Source: Alphaproteobacteria bacterium
Lineage (GTDB): Bacteria > Pseudomonadota > Alphaproteobacteria > WRAU01 > Hepatincolaceae
Direction of reading: 5' to 3'
DNA length: 43,117 bases
Assembly: GCA_031274895.1 (NCBI GenBank)
Contig: JAISPM010000023.1
Location: 1 to 43,117, forward strand
The position numbers were made by a program, and so were the translations under genes. Of this stretch, positions 32,502 through 41,111 are shown in pieces. A model generated the notes under the pieces. It was not told the origin of the DNA. It did no database searches and saw only the letters and a list, made by a program, of their open reading frames with translations. The first letter of the stretch is position 1. Each line of letters starts with the position of its first letter.

Positions 32502-33719
32502 ATGTTTAGTAAAGAAGATTTAAAAACCTATTTAGACGACTTAAAATATTTGACATCTATAGATAGCCCTACAGGATATGTGGAGGGAATCAACAAAATA
32601 ATTGATTTTTTCACAGAGAAAGCTGCTGAGATGGGCTTGACAGCTATCCGTAAAAATTATAGTAATAACCCCGACTGTTTATTAATTACCAACGCTGTTG
32701 AGGGTGAGACTATAGATATTTTATTGCTTGCCCACATGGATACGGTGTTTGAAGTTGGCACAGCTCAGGATAGACCATTTAAAATAGTTGGCAATAAGGC
32801 GATGGCTCCGGGAGTGATTGACGATAAAGGTGGTGCATTAATGGGTCTATATGCCATGAAGCACATGGATTTAACCCAAGTTAAGGTGGCATTATTGTTA
32901 AATTCTAACGAAGAAGAGGGTTCTAAAAATAATAGAGTATTTATAGAAGAAGTTGCGGCGCGGAGTAAATATGCGCTCACACTGGAAGCTACAAGGGTGA
33001 GTCGTGCAAGCGTAGATAAGCGACTGGGACAAGCGACCTATAAAATATCTTTTCTTGGCAAACCTGCTACCATATTTAATTTTAAAGAAGGGGTCTCGCC
33101 GATTTTTGAAATGGCGGAGTTCGTGCGCTCGCTAAAAATGTTGAGCGGTAATAATACAGGGTCAATCATTAATGCGGTGATTTTAGAAACACCTGCCCAC
33201 GATATTAATTCCATCCAAGAGGAAATCAATTTAGGTTTGCAGGTGCGTTTTGCCGAAAATCGGTTTTATGAAAACCTTGAGTCGAAAATTAAGCAACAAC
33301 AAGAAAAAATGCCCGATAATATTAAAATGAATATTGAGAAAATTTCGTATTATCCGTGCATGCCGCAATCTTTTAAACAAAGAGAACTTAAAAAAATGGT
33401 GGAGACTGCCGGCAATAACTGCGGTTGGAGTATTACTTGGGAATCCAGTTTTGGCGGGTCTGATGGTTGTTTTGCCGCCCTGAATGAAAATTGTATTGTG
33501 GTGGACGGCATGGGTCCCTTGGGCGGAAACTTTCACACCGAGGATGAGTATCTTGACATTCCATCAGTCGAACCTAAATGTAATATAATAGTTGATATTG
33601 CCAATCAAATTATTAAGCAAAAGCAAATGCTGGCAGAGAGAAGCTCGCAGATGGAAAAAAACAGACAACTGAAAGAGCAGAGAGAAAACGAATTAAAGGA
33701 AAAAAACGATGCAAAATAA
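32502..33719 (+). CDS. M20-family zinc metallopeptidase (carboxypeptidase G2-like)
   Basis: A 405-residue M20 exopeptidase or amidohydrolase. Metal and catalytic residues: AHMDTVFE (His-x-Asp), GVIDDKGG (bridging Asp), NSNEEEGS (catalytic and ligand Glu pair), LEATRVSR and GPLGGNFHTEDEYLD (last His ligand). The middle dimerisation domain is present. Substrate (peptide, folate-like or acyl-amino acid) cannot be told. The last 35 residues are a Lys/Glu/Gln-rich helical tail. It overlaps the grpE start by 11 bases, so chaperone and peptidase genes are translated together, an unusual partner for grpE; hrcA would be more common there. Confidence 0.88.
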   Translation: MFSKEDLKTYLDDLKYLTSIDSPTGYVEGINKIIDFFTEKAAEMGLTAIRKNYSNNPDCLLITNAVEGETIDILLLAHMDTVFEVGTAQDRPFKIVGNKAMAPGVIDDKGGALMGLYAMKHMDLTQVKVALLLNSNEEEGSKNNRVFIEEVAARSKYALTLEATRVSRASVDKRLGQATYKISFLGKPATIFNFKEGVSPIFEMAEFVRSLKMLSGNNTGSIINAVILETPAHDINSIQEEINLGLQVRFAENRFYENLESKIKQQQEKMPDNIKMNIEKISYYPCMPQSFKQRELKKMVETAGNNCGWSITWESSFGGSDGCFAALNENCIVVDGMGPLGGNFHTEDEYLDIPSVEPKCNIIVDIANQIIKQKQMLAERSSQMEKNRQLKEQRENELKEKNDAK

Positions 33720-34218
33720 TGAAGAAGAAATTAAAGTAGAAGAAGTTTCTGAAAAGAGCGAAGTAGAGGTTTTGAAAGAATCTTTAGCAGAAATGCAAGA
33801 TAAATATTTAAGAGTCCTTGCTGAGTTAGATAATGTTAAAAAGCGGGAAGAGCGCAATAGAGTAGAAATCGCTAAGTTTGCCATTACCGATTTTGCTAAA
33901 GAATTAGTAGGTGTGTTGGATATATTTAAAAAAGCCATTTCAGGAGTTGATGAAGCAAAATTGGAAGAGCCTGCAATCAAAAATTTCTATGAGGGCATAA
34001 AAATGACGGAAAAACTCTTAGAGAAATCGCTTAATAAGTTTGGCGTGGTGGAAATAAATCCGATGGGAGAAAAACTAGACCCGAATTTCCACGAAACATT
34101 ATACGCTAGGGCTGACGCTAATGTTGCCGATGGCACAGTGGTTGAGGTTGTGGAATTAGGTTATAAAATCCACGATAGAATCCTGCGTCCTGCCCGTGTG
34201 GGAATAATTAAAAATTAA
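33709..34218 (+). CDS. grpE: GrpE, nucleotide exchange factor of DnaK
   Basis: A 169-residue GrpE. A charged N-terminal tail and long coiled-coil (about 5-75: ESLAEMQDKYLRVLAELDNVKKREERNR) lead to the beta domain (about 115-165: NPMGEKLDPNFHETLYARAD and KIHDRILRPARVGI), which contacts DnaK and opens its nucleotide cleft. The start overlaps the M20 gene; the stop is followed by a family 1 repeat and the dnaK promoter, so dnaK can be transcribed both by readthrough and on its own. Confidence 0.97.
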   Translation: MQNNEEEIKVEEVSEKSEVEVLKESLAEMQDKYLRVLAELDNVKKREERNRVEIAKFAITDFAKELVGVLDIFKKAISGVDEAKLEEPAIKNFYEGIKMTEKLLEKSLNKFGVVEINPMGEKLDPNFHETLYARADANVADGTVVEVVELGYKIHDRILRPARVGIIKN

Positions 34219-34227
34219 ACCAGTTCT

Positions 34228-34279
34228 AAATTCCCCTTCTTGTAGAAGGGGTGGACGCCGTAGGCGGACGGGGTAGTGG
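34228..34279 (+). repeat. Family 1 repeat, grpE-dnaK gap
   Basis: CCCCTTCT-TGT-AGAAGGGG is followed by GGACGCC-GTA-GGCGGAC and GGGGTAGTGG, showing both hairpins well. An eight-base AATAATTA occurs on each side (34203-34210, 34283-34290), which may be a short target duplication or chance in AT-rich DNA. Confidence 0.85.
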
Positions 34280-34298
34280 TAAAATAATTATTAACCTA

Positions 34299-34326
34299 TT
34301 GACAAAATAAATATTAAAACTATTTG
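34299..34326 (+). promoter_or_regulatory. Promoter upstream of dnaK
   Basis: TTGACA (34299-34304) is a perfect -35 box; TATTTG follows after 16 bases (34321-34326). The surrounding CTATTTGT also resembles the alphaproteobacterial heat-shock -10 pattern, so mixed control is possible. No CIRCE element was seen. Confidence 0.45.
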
Positions 34327-34376
34327 TAAATTAGAAATAGAATTTACTAAAAAAACATTAAATATTGGAGAATAAA

Positions 34377-36263
34377 ATGTCAAAAATTATTGGTATAGAT
34401 TTAGGAACCACCAACTCGTGTGTGGCGGTAATGGACGGCGGCGACCCTCGTGTGATTGAAAACGCTGAAGGTGCCAGAACCACCCCGAGTATGGTGGCAT
34501 TCCTTAATAACGAAAAATTAGTGGGTCAAGCGGCAAAAAGACAAGCCGTGACTAATCCTGAAAAAACTTTGTTTGGGATTAAAAGATTAATCGGTAAAAA
34601 AATTGCTGACCCAAATGTGGCAAACATTAAAAAATTAGCACCTTTTCATATCGTAGAAGGTAATGGCGGCGACGCTTGGGTTGAGGTTGATGGAAAAAAA
34701 TACTCACCGCAGGAAATCAGCGCAATTATTTTACAAAAAATGAAAGAAACTGCTGAAAATTGGCTGGGTCAAAAAGTTGATAAAGCTGTAATTACGGTTC
34801 CTGCGTATTTTAACGACGCCCAAAGACAAGCTACGAAAGATGCGGGTAAAATCGCAGGTCTTGAAGTTTTAAGAATTATCAATGAACCAACTGCTGCAGC
34901 TTTAGCTTACGGTTTAGACAAAAAGAAAAGTGGAACTGTTGTTGTGTATGACCTTGGTGGTGGAACCTTTGACGTATCTATTTTAGAAATCGGTGATGGC
35001 GTATTTGAAGTAAAATCTACCAATGGCGATACTGCTTTAGGTGGCGAAAACTTTGATGAAAAAATCATGGAATACTTACTTGAAGAGTTCAAAAAAGAAT
35101 CTGCCATCGATTTATCTAAAGATAAACTTGCCTTACAAAGACTTAAAGAAGCTGCGGAAAAAGCGAAAATTGAACTAAGCTCAGCTATGCAAACTGAAAT
35201 TAATCTACCGTTTATTACAGCAGACGCTAGTGGTGCAAAACATTTAAGCATTAAATTAAGCCGTGCGAAATTAGAAAGTTTGGTGGAAAGTTTAGTAGAA
35301 CGCACCATGGAACCTTGTCGTTTGGCTCTTAAAGACGCTGGGATTTTAGCCGGTGATATTAGCGAGGTAATTTTAGTGGGTGGTATGACCCGTATGCCGA
35401 AAATTGCTGAAAAAGTTAAAGAATTTTTTGGTAAAGAACCGCATAAAGGCGTGAATCCTGATGAAGTTGTGGCAATCGGTGCAGCTATTCAAGGTGGCGT
35501 ATTACAAGGCGATGTGAAAGATGTTTTATTGTTAGACGTAACTCCGTTATCACTGGGTTTAGAAACCTTAGGTGGCGTGTTTACAAGATTAATTGAACGT
35601 AATACTACTATCCCGACTAAAAAATCGCAGATTTTCTCTACTGCCGAAAATAACCAAAGTGCGGTGACTATTAGAGTTTTCCAAGGAGAGCGTCAAATGG
35701 TGGCTGATAATAAATTACTGGGTCAGTTTGATTTAGTAGGTATTGCCCCTGCGCCAAGAGGAATTCCGCAGATTGAGGTAACTTTTGATATTGATGCGAA
35801 TGGCATTGTGAGTGTATCGGCTAAGGATAAAGGCACCGGTAAAGAACATCAAATTCAAATTCAGTCTTCTTCAGGGTTGAGTGATGCTGAAATTGAACGT
35901 ATGGTGAAAGAAGCCGAAGCCAATGCCGAAGCTGATAAAGCGAAAAGAGACCACGTGGAAGCTATCAACGCTGCGGATTCCATGATTGCTACCGTGGAAA
36001 AAAGCATGGTGGATTTAGGCGATAAAATGCCGGCGGATTTAAAATCGCAAATAGATGTGGCAATTAAAGAAATCGTGGATGTTAAAGAAACTGCATCTAC
36101 TGAAGACTTAAAAGCTAAAACCGATAATTTAGCGAATCTATCTATGAAAATTGGTGAGCTTTTATATGCGCAACAGCAAGCACAAGGTGCACCTGCGAGT
36201 GAGGGGCAAGCGTCTGCTGAGGCTGACCCAACTGTGGTTGATGGCGATTTTAAAGAGAAATAG
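34377..36263 (+). CDS. dnaK: Chaperone protein DnaK (Hsp70)
   Basis: A 628-residue DnaK. Nucleotide-binding domain (1 to about 380) with [56 protein letters not shown] and [10 protein letters not shown]; linker [13 protein letters not shown]; substrate-binding beta domain; helical lid from about 500; C-terminal tail ends [12 protein letters not shown], resembling the conserved EVVDADFEEV-type end. I start at ATG 34377 (GGAG six bases upstream), not at TTG 34365. It has its own promoter and is separated from dnaJ by two inverted repeats. Confidence 0.98.
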   Translation: MSKIIGIDLGTTNSCVAVMDGGDPRVIENAEGARTTPSMVAFLNNEKLVGQAAKRQAVTNPEKTLFGIKRLIGKKIADPNVANIKKLAPFHIVEGNGGDAWVEVDGKKYSPQEISAIILQKMKETAENWLGQKVDKAVITVPAYFNDAQRQATKDAGKIAGLEVLRIINEPTAAALAYGLDKKKSGTVVVYDLGGGTFDVSILEIGDGVFEVKSTNGDTALGGENFDEKIMEYLLEEFKKESAIDLSKDKLALQRLKEAAEKAKIELSSAMQTEINLPFITADASGAKHLSIKLSRAKLESLVESLVERTMEPCRLALKDAGILAGDISEVILVGGMTRMPKIAEKVKEFFGKEPHKGVNPDEVVAIGAAIQGGVLQGDVKDVLLLDVTPLSLGLETLGGVFTRLIERNTTIPTKKSQIFSTAENNQSAVTIRVFQGERQMVADNKLLGQFDLVGIAPAPRGIPQIEVTFDIDANGIVSVSAKDKGTGKEHQIQIQSSSGLSDAEIERMVKEAEANAEADKAKRDHVEAINAADSMIATVEKSMVDLGDKMPADLKSQIDVAIKEIVDVKETASTEDLKAKTDNLANLSMKIGELLYAQQQAQGAPASEGQASAEADPTVVDGDFKEK

Positions 36264-36272
36264 AGCGGGACT

Positions 36273-36397
36273 AAATTCCCCTTCGCTGGCGAAGGGGTGT
36301 CAGCGAAGCTGACGGGGTAGTGGAATCAATTTAATTAATTGTAAATCACTACCCCGTCCACCTACGGTGTCCACCCCTTCTCAAGAAGGGGATTTTT
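36273..36397. repeat. Head-to-head pair of family 1 repeats between dnaK and dnaJ
   Basis: 36273-36323 is a plus copy (CCCCTTCGCTGGCGAAGGGG, then GTCAGC-GAA-GCTGAC). 36347-36397 is a minus copy. Together they form a large inverted repeat of about 50-base imperfect arms around a 23-base AT-rich centre. Transcribed from dnaK it could fold as one long stem, which may reduce dnaJ relative to dnaK or protect the dnaK mRNA end. Confidence 0.85.
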
Positions 36398-36433
36398 AAG
36401 TTTAAGTATATTATTACAAATAAAGAATTCCAT

Positions 36434-37549
36434 ATGAGTAAAGATTTTTATGAAACATTAGGCGTTGCCAAAAATGCTACCGATGCGGAGATAAAGTCCG
36501 CCTATCGTAAAAAGGCAATGCAGTATCATCCTGATAAGAATCCCAATAATAAAGAGGCGGAACATAAGTTCAAAGAAGTATCTGAAGCCTATGAAGTATT
36601 AAAAGACGCCGATAAAAGAGCCAATTATGACAGAGGCGGTTATAATCCTCATGGTAATTACGACAATGGCTTTGGTGGTGGTAATCCTTTTGGTGGTGGA
36701 TTTAACGGAGGCGCAGGTTTCGGTGGCTTCGGTGATATGAACGATATTTTTGAGGAAATTTTCGGTGGTGGCGGCGGTAGACGCCGTGGGGCGCAGTCGC
36801 AAAGAGTGCGTCGCGGGTCTGATTTATTATATAATTTATCCATCACCCTAGAGGAAGCCTATTGGGGCGTGGAAAAAGATATCTCTATCACTAATCTTTA
36901 TAAATGCCCTGATTGTAATGGCAACGGAGCTAAGGGAACGCCTGAATATACCACTTGCCCTGATTGTAATGGTAAGGGTAAGGTAAAAAAACGCATGGGA
37001 TTTTTCTCGGTTGACCAAATCTGCGGTCGCTGTAACGGCGAAGGGAAAATTCTTAAAAATCCTTGTAATACTTGCCATGGTGATGGTCGTATTAAAAAGA
37101 ATAAAACTCTTGCTATTAAAATTCCGGCGGGGATTGATAACAATATGCGCATTAAACTTAATGGTGAGGGTGAGGCAGGCACACAGGGGTCTCCGGCAGG
37201 CGATTTATTTGTGGCAGTTAGTATTTTCCCAAATAATGTTTTTAAAAGACAGCATGACGACCTCCATATGGATATTGCTATCCCGATGGTGGTTGCCACC
37301 TTGGGCGATAAAATTAAAATGAAAACCATTGATGGCAAAGAAATTGAGTTGAGTATCCCTGAGGGCATTCAAGCAGGGCAAACTCTGCGCGTGCGTGGTA
37401 AGGGCATGAGCGTGCTGCATCACAGCAGTTATGGTGATTTATATGTGAATATCAGCGTGGAAACGCCAAGTAAACTTAGTAGTGAACAAAAGGATGCTTT
37501 GCGTGCAGCCTTTAAGATTGATGAGAATAATAAGTATAAAATTAAGTAA
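36434..37549 (+). CDS. dnaJ: Chaperone protein DnaJ (Hsp40)
   Basis: A 371-residue type I DnaJ. J domain (1-70) has the HPD triad in YHPDKNP, which stimulates DnaK ATPase. A Gly/Phe-rich segment (about 75-115) precedes the zinc domain with four CxxCxGxG-type repeats ([32 protein letters not shown]), then the C-terminal beta domains (about 205-371). All four zinc repeats are intact. It follows dnaK after a gap filled with repeats and lacks a strong ribosome-binding site. nth follows 18 bases later. Confidence 0.98.
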   Translation: MSKDFYETLGVAKNATDAEIKSAYRKKAMQYHPDKNPNNKEAEHKFKEVSEAYEVLKDADKRANYDRGGYNPHGNYDNGFGGGNPFGGGFNGGAGFGGFGDMNDIFEEIFGGGGGRRRGAQSQRVRRGSDLLYNLSITLEEAYWGVEKDISITNLYKCPDCNGNGAKGTPEYTTCPDCNGKGKVKKRMGFFSVDQICGRCNGEGKILKNPCNTCHGDGRIKKNKTLAIKIPAGIDNNMRIKLNGEGEAGTQGSPAGDLFVAVSIFPNNVFKRQHDDLHMDIAIPMVVATLGDKIKMKTIDGKEIELSIPEGIQAGQTLRVRGKGMSVLHHSSYGDLYVNISVETPSKLSSEQKDALRAAFKIDENNKYKIK

Positions 37550-37567
37550 GGTTGTGAGAGGGTTTGA

Positions 37568-38194
37568 ATGTTAAACCAAAATCAAGTCAAACAAGTTTTT
37601 GAGATTTTAACGGATACCATTAAAGCCCCCGAGACCGAACTGCAGTTTTCTAATAATTATACGCTCCTTGTGGCAGTAATTTTATCGGCGCAGGCGAAGG
37701 ATGCGGTGGTGAATATTGCCACGGCTCCACTTTTCAAAATTGTGGATACGCCACAAAAAATGTTGGGCTTAGGCGAAGAAAAACTTATAGATTACATAAA
37801 AATCATTGGACTTTATAAAAATAAAGCCAAAAATATTATGTTAATGTCGCAACAGTTGATAGATAATCACAATTCAGTTGTTCCTGATAATTTTGCAGAT
37901 TTAATAGAGTTGGCAGGAGTCGGCAGAAAAACTGCCAACGTTATTTTAAATGTGGCTTTTAAACAAGATACTTTTCCTGTGGATACGCATGTGTTTAGAG
38001 TGTCTCGTCGTCTTGGTTTATCTAATGGCAAAGATGTTTTGCAGGTAGAACAAGATTTATTTGATAAAATCCCAAATCCTTATCGCAACTCTTCCCATCA
38101 CCTACTGATACTACTTGGCAGATACACCTGCAAAGACAAAGGCTTTGACTGCAGCACCTGTCCCTTAAACGCCGTTTGTGAAAAAAATTTTTAA
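37568..38194 (+). CDS. nth: Endonuclease III
   Basis: A 208-residue base-excision repair glycosylase/lyase that removes oxidised pyrimidines. The helix-hairpin-helix LAGVGRKTANVIL includes the catalytic Lys, the catalytic Asp is in VDTHVFRVSRRLGL, and the C-terminal 4Fe-4S cysteines are in CKDKGFDCSTCPLNAVC. The usual LSAQATD reads LSAQAKD here; Thr-to-Lys at this site is uncommon. It overlaps the converging META gene by four bases. It may ride on the dnaK-dnaJ transcript. Confidence 0.96.
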   Translation: MLNQNQVKQVFEILTDTIKAPETELQFSNNYTLLVAVILSAQAKDAVVNIATAPLFKIVDTPQKMLGLGEEKLIDYIKIIGLYKNKAKNIMLMSQQLIDNHNSVVPDNFADLIELAGVGRKTANVILNVAFKQDTFPVDTHVFRVSRRLGLSNGKDVLQVEQDLFDKIPNPYRNSSHHLLILLGRYTCKDKGFDCSTCPLNAVCEKNF

Positions 38195-38592
38195 TCCCTA
38201 ATTTTTAAAGCAAAAATTTTATCTTGGTTGCTATCTAAGAAGTAGACGATGTTGTCGTTAATAAAGTAATAGGCGGTGTTGTTTAAGCCGTTCACAAAGT
38301 ATTCTTCCATGTCGCCTTCAAAAAAGCAGAACATTTTGGTGGTGGCGAGGCTTTTAAACACAAGTTCACCTGTGTTGCCGAAGGTGGCTTGACCAAGCAA
38401 TCTGTTGCATCCGGTAGAGCCTGACACTCTGCCATCGGCTTTTATGAATAAAAAAGGCAGATGCTCTTGCGATAGGCGGCTATCCACAATTAGCGTCAAG
38501 TCTTTATTCATAAGTTTTTCTTTTTGATTAGGTGCTATCAGCATGCAGCCATTAAGTGCTAACAAACAAAAGAGGATAAATATTTTTTTCAT
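38191..38592 (-). CDS. META-domain lipoprotein (HslJ-like)
   Basis: A 133-residue lipoprotein. Signal peptide KKIFILFCLLALNGC with lipobox LNGC gives lipidation at about Cys16. The rest is a META/HslJ-type domain: GRVSGSTGCNRLLGQATF and LATTKMFCFFEG are its two hallmark blocks. Family members are linked to heat-inducible or novobiocin-resistance phenotypes in other bacteria; role here is unknown. The frame is open to 38622, but the conserved signal begins at ATG 38592. It directly follows fmt on the minus strand and meets nth tail-to-tail. Confidence 0.85.
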   Translation of the reverse strand: MKKIFILFCLLALNGCMLIAPNQKEKLMNKDLTLIVDSRLSQEHLPFLFIKADGRVSGSTGCNRLLGQATFGNTGELVFKSLATTKMFCFFEGDMEEYFVNGLNNTAYYFINDNIVYFLDSNQDKIFALKIRD

Positions 38593-38596
38593 GATT

Positions 38597-39529
38597 TTAT
38601 ATAATAATATAGCCATTTTCAAAATTGAAGCCCCTCAAAACTTCCTCAGTCAGCAGGGGTTTTTTAGAGGGTCTTTGTAATTTATTTATTTTTATTGCAC
38701 TATTTTTACAAGCAATTAGTAATTCTTTATTATTTTTGTTGATAATTTCGCCGCAGGTATATCCGTGTGCATCAGCAACTACCTCAGTTTCCAAAACTTT
38801 AATAACTTCATCTTTATAATAAAAATAAGTGGTTGGGAAAGGATTAAAGCCCCGCACTTTTTGGTTAATTTCCTGAGCTGTAGTATTGAAATTTAATAGC
38901 CCATCCTCTTTGGTTAAAATTGGAGCGAGTGTTGCCAAACTATCGTCCTGTTTTTGCCGCACTAATTTGCCTTGTTGCAATAGATTCAACGCTTCTACAA
39001 TTAATTCAGCCCCCAAGAGCGTTAATTCATTATACAAACTTAAAAAAGTAGTATCTTGAGTGATGGCTACTTCACGTTTTAATAGCATATCGCCGGTATC
39101 TAGTCCATAATCCATTTGCATAATAGTAATGCCTGTTGTTGTATCGCCACTGGCAATTGCCATTTGGATGGGCGAAGCACCGCGCCAGCGTGGCAGTAGT
39201 GAGCCGTGGATATTTAAGCAGCCGTATTTTGGGGCATTAATAACCTGCGAAGGCAAAATTAAGCCGTAGGATGCCACAATTACTAAATCAAAATTATAAG
39301 ATAAAAATTTTTCCTGTTCTTCAGTGGATTTTCTTAGACTTTTCGGGGTTTGAATTTCTATGCCGTATTCAGTGGCTAAATCGTAAACACTTGATGTGAT
39401 AACCTTTTGCCCGCGACCCGCAGGCTTTGGCAGACGTGTATAAACACAGTCCACATCATATCCCGCCTGTAATATGGATTGCAGAGCAGCAGAGGCAAAG
39501 GTTGGTGTTCCCATGAAGCATATTTTCAT
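38597..39529 (-). CDS. fmt: Methionyl-tRNA formyltransferase
   Basis: A 310-residue Fmt, which formylates initiator Met-tRNA with 10-formyl-THF. N-terminal domain: FMGTPTFASAALQSIL, the catalytic NIHGSLLPRWRGASPIQ (Asn-His-Ser) and GITIMQMDYGLDTGDML. The C-terminal OB-like tRNA-binding domain is present (from about 205: EINQKVRGFNPFPTTYF). Its ATG overlaps the def stop by one base (TAATG). def and fmt adjacent is standard; here they are in a run with recR and ybaB. Confidence 0.97.
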   Translation of the reverse strand: MKICFMGTPTFASAALQSILQAGYDVDCVYTRLPKPAGRGQKVITSSVYDLATEYGIEIQTPKSLRKSTEEQEKFLSYNFDLVIVASYGLILPSQVINAPKYGCLNIHGSLLPRWRGASPIQMAIASGDTTTGITIMQMDYGLDTGDMLLKREVAITQDTTFLSLYNELTLLGAELIVEALNLLQQGKLVRQKQDDSLATLAPILTKEDGLLNFNTTAQEINQKVRGFNPFPTTYFYYKDEVIKVLETEVVADAHGYTCGEIINKNNKELLIACKNSAIKINKLQRPSKKPLLTEEVLRGFNFENGYIII

Positions 39530-40032
39530 TACTTTTCTTCTTGAGCCTTTTTGTATTTTTTAATTAACATATCGCGCTTAAGTTTGGAGATCCTATCAAT
39601 AAAAAGAATACCGTCTAAATGGTCTATCTCATGTTGCAGAGCTGTTGCCAGCAAGCCATCTGCCTCAATTTCTACTTTTTCGCCTTCTAAATTGGTGTAA
39701 GAAACTTTCACGCTGGAGGGGCGTTTTACAATTTCAGAAACACCGATAAGAGATAAACAACCTTCGTCTCTTTCTGCTAATTCAGGTGATTGCCACGTAA
39801 TTTCAGGATTAATTAACACCATCGGGCGATAAGATTCTTCCTCTTGCGTATCTATTACGATAATCCTTAAAAGCTCACCCACCTGATTTCCTGCCAGCCC
39901 GATACCATTTTGAGCATACATGGTTTCTAACATATTTTTAGCTATCTCTCTTATATGCTTATTAATTTCAGCAATAGGCTTAGCTTTTTGCTTTAGTATA
40001 GGATTAGGATAGGCAACAATATTCAGTATCAT
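39529..40032 (-). CDS. def: Peptide deformylase
   Basis: A 167-residue metallo-deformylase that removes the formyl group from new proteins. All three motifs are visible: GIGLAGNQVG (motif 1, with GN where AP or AA is usual), EGCLSL (motif 2, metal-binding Cys) and QHEIDHLDG (motif 3, two His and the catalytic Glu). Length matches E. coli (169). It sits one base after recR and one base overlapping fmt, so all three are co-translated. Confidence 0.97.
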   Translation of the reverse strand: MILNIVAYPNPILKQKAKPIAEINKHIREIAKNMLETMYAQNGIGLAGNQVGELLRIIVIDTQEEESYRPMVLINPEITWQSPELAERDEGCLSLIGVSEIVKRPSSVKVSYTNLEGEKVEIEADGLLATALQHEIDHLDGILFIDRISKLKRDMLIKKYKKAQEEK

Positions 40033-40033
40033 G

Positions 40034-40645
40034 TTATAACTTATTGGTTGTTCTTAAATTAATGGCGGTGGAGAGGGTGCTTTCGTCTAAATAATCTATC
40101 TCACCACCCATAGGAATTCCTTGGGCAAGTGATGATACTTTAATATTTTCAGGAATTAAATCGCTTATATAATTAGCGGTTATACGTCCCTCACTTGTGG
40201 CAGATGTTGCCAGAATAACCTCGTTAATATTGGCATTATTCATAATTTTATCTATGAGATTAGGAATCCGCAAACTCTCAGGAGTAGCTCCCTTAGTGGC
40301 AGAGAGTGTTCCACCCAGCACAAAATAAAGACCGTTGTAGGAATTGGTTTTTTCGCTGGCGCGCTCTATTGCCCATAATCCTGATATATCTTCCACTACC
40401 GCTATTTTGGTTCTGTCCCTTTTAGGGTTAGCGCAAATGTAGCAAGGGTTAGATGTATCTAAATTAAAACACTCCTCACAGGGAATTATACTATCGTATA
40501 GCTCTTGCAATGAGGAAATTAAAGGCTTTAGTAGACCCTCTTTTTTTTTCATTAAATCCAGCAGGATTCTGCGCGAAGACCGCGACCCAATCCCTTGTAA
40601 GCGGCTCAGGAGTAAGATGTTGTTTTCAATAATATTATTATACAT
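40034..40645 (-). CDS. recR: Recombination mediator RecR
   Basis: A 203-residue RecR, part of the RecFOR pathway that loads RecA on gaps. Helix-hairpin-helix near the N-terminus (RLQGIGSRSSRRILLDLM), a four-Cys zinc finger (Cys56, 59, 68, 71), the Toprim domain (about 78-170: VVEDISGLWAIERA, YFVLGGTLSATKGATPESLRI) and a C-terminal Walker-B-like stretch (ASGMPVGGE-type; here AQGIPMGGEIDYLDEST). A long imperfect palindrome fills the space to ybaB and could hide the recR ribosome-binding site. Confidence 0.96.
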   Translation of the reverse strand: MYNNIIENNILLLSRLQGIGSRSSRRILLDLMKKKEGLLKPLISSLQELYDSIIPCEECFNLDTSNPCYICANPKRDRTKIAVVEDISGLWAIERASEKTNSYNGLYFVLGGTLSATKGATPESLRIPNLIDKIMNNANINEVILATSATSEGRITANYISDLIPENIKVSSLAQGIPMGGEIDYLDESTLSTAINLRTTNKL

Positions 40646-40747
40646 ATCTTAAAAGATTTTGAGTTTATATGTTGTCGCCGGTCGATTTATGTATTGTATA
40701 CACTGCACCGACTGGCTCCTAATCTAAACTCAAACTTTTTTAAGATT
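40646..40747. repeat. 100-base imperfect palindrome between ybaB and recR
   Basis: Outer arms: ATCTTAAAAGATTTTGAG (from 40647) against CTCAAACTTTTTTAAGAT (to 40747), about 20 pairs with bulges. Inner arms: GCCGGTCGAT (40677-40686) pairs with ACCGACTGGC, and ATGTAT/GTATAC tops the fold. It ends at the recR start codon. It lacks the conserved SRP RNA loop. It may be a structured RNA, a translation switch for recR or a palindromic element. Confidence 0.65.
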
Positions 40748-40767
40748 AAATTAGGATTATGATTTTA

Positions 40768-41097
40768 TTAAAACAGTCCCGGAATTTTCATGCCCGGAGG
40801 GATTGGCAAGCCTGCGGTGATTTCTTTCATTCTTTTTTCGGTTTCTTCCGAAATTTTTCTTCTTAAATCATTATAGCAAGCGGTGATTAAATCGGTAATT
40901 AAAACCTTTTCTGCCACATCAATTATGGAATCATCAATTTCAATGCTGATAATATCGTAATCGCCGTTCATGGTCATTTTAACCAATCCGCCACCCGAGG
41001 TAGTATCAAAGGTTAAGGCTTTAATTTCATTTTGGATGGAAGACATGTTGTTTTGCAACTCTTGTGCCTTCTTCATCATTTGTGCGATATTAACCAT
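40768..41097 (-). CDS. ybaB: YbaB/EbfC family nucleoid-associated protein
   Basis: A 109-residue YbaB. The family layout is a helix (MVNIAQMMKKAQELQNNMSSIQNEI), a three-stranded sheet (GGGLVKMTMNGDYDIISIEIDDSI) and a C-terminal helix, ending LPIPPGMKIPGLF, the usual PG-F tail. YbaB dimers bind DNA. ybaB-recR adjacency is widely conserved. It follows the VUT-like gene after 14 bases; dnaX, often upstream, is not here. Confidence 0.95.
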   Translation of the reverse strand: MVNIAQMMKKAQELQNNMSSIQNEIKALTFDTTSGGGLVKMTMNGDYDIISIEIDDSIIDVAEKVLITDLITACYNDLRRKISEETEKRMKEITAGLPIPPGMKIPGLF

Positions 41098-41111
41098 TAT
41101 TTTTTTATTCC

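Noticed and set aside
34365..34376. TTG start for dnaK
   Set aside because: The TTG overlaps the GGAG ribosome-binding site that serves ATG 34377, and DnaK proteins begin with M-x-K-I-I-G-I-D-L.
38630..38660. Terminator-like CCCCTC...AGGGGTTTTTT in the fmt region
   Set aside because: It lies inside the coding sequence of fmt (C-terminal codons), has weak pairing, and the T-run points the wrong way for fmt.
40646..40747. Signal recognition particle RNA between ybaB and recR
   Set aside because: The size and hairpin shape fit, but the invariant GGTCAGG and GGAAGGNAGCAG segments are absent on both strands.
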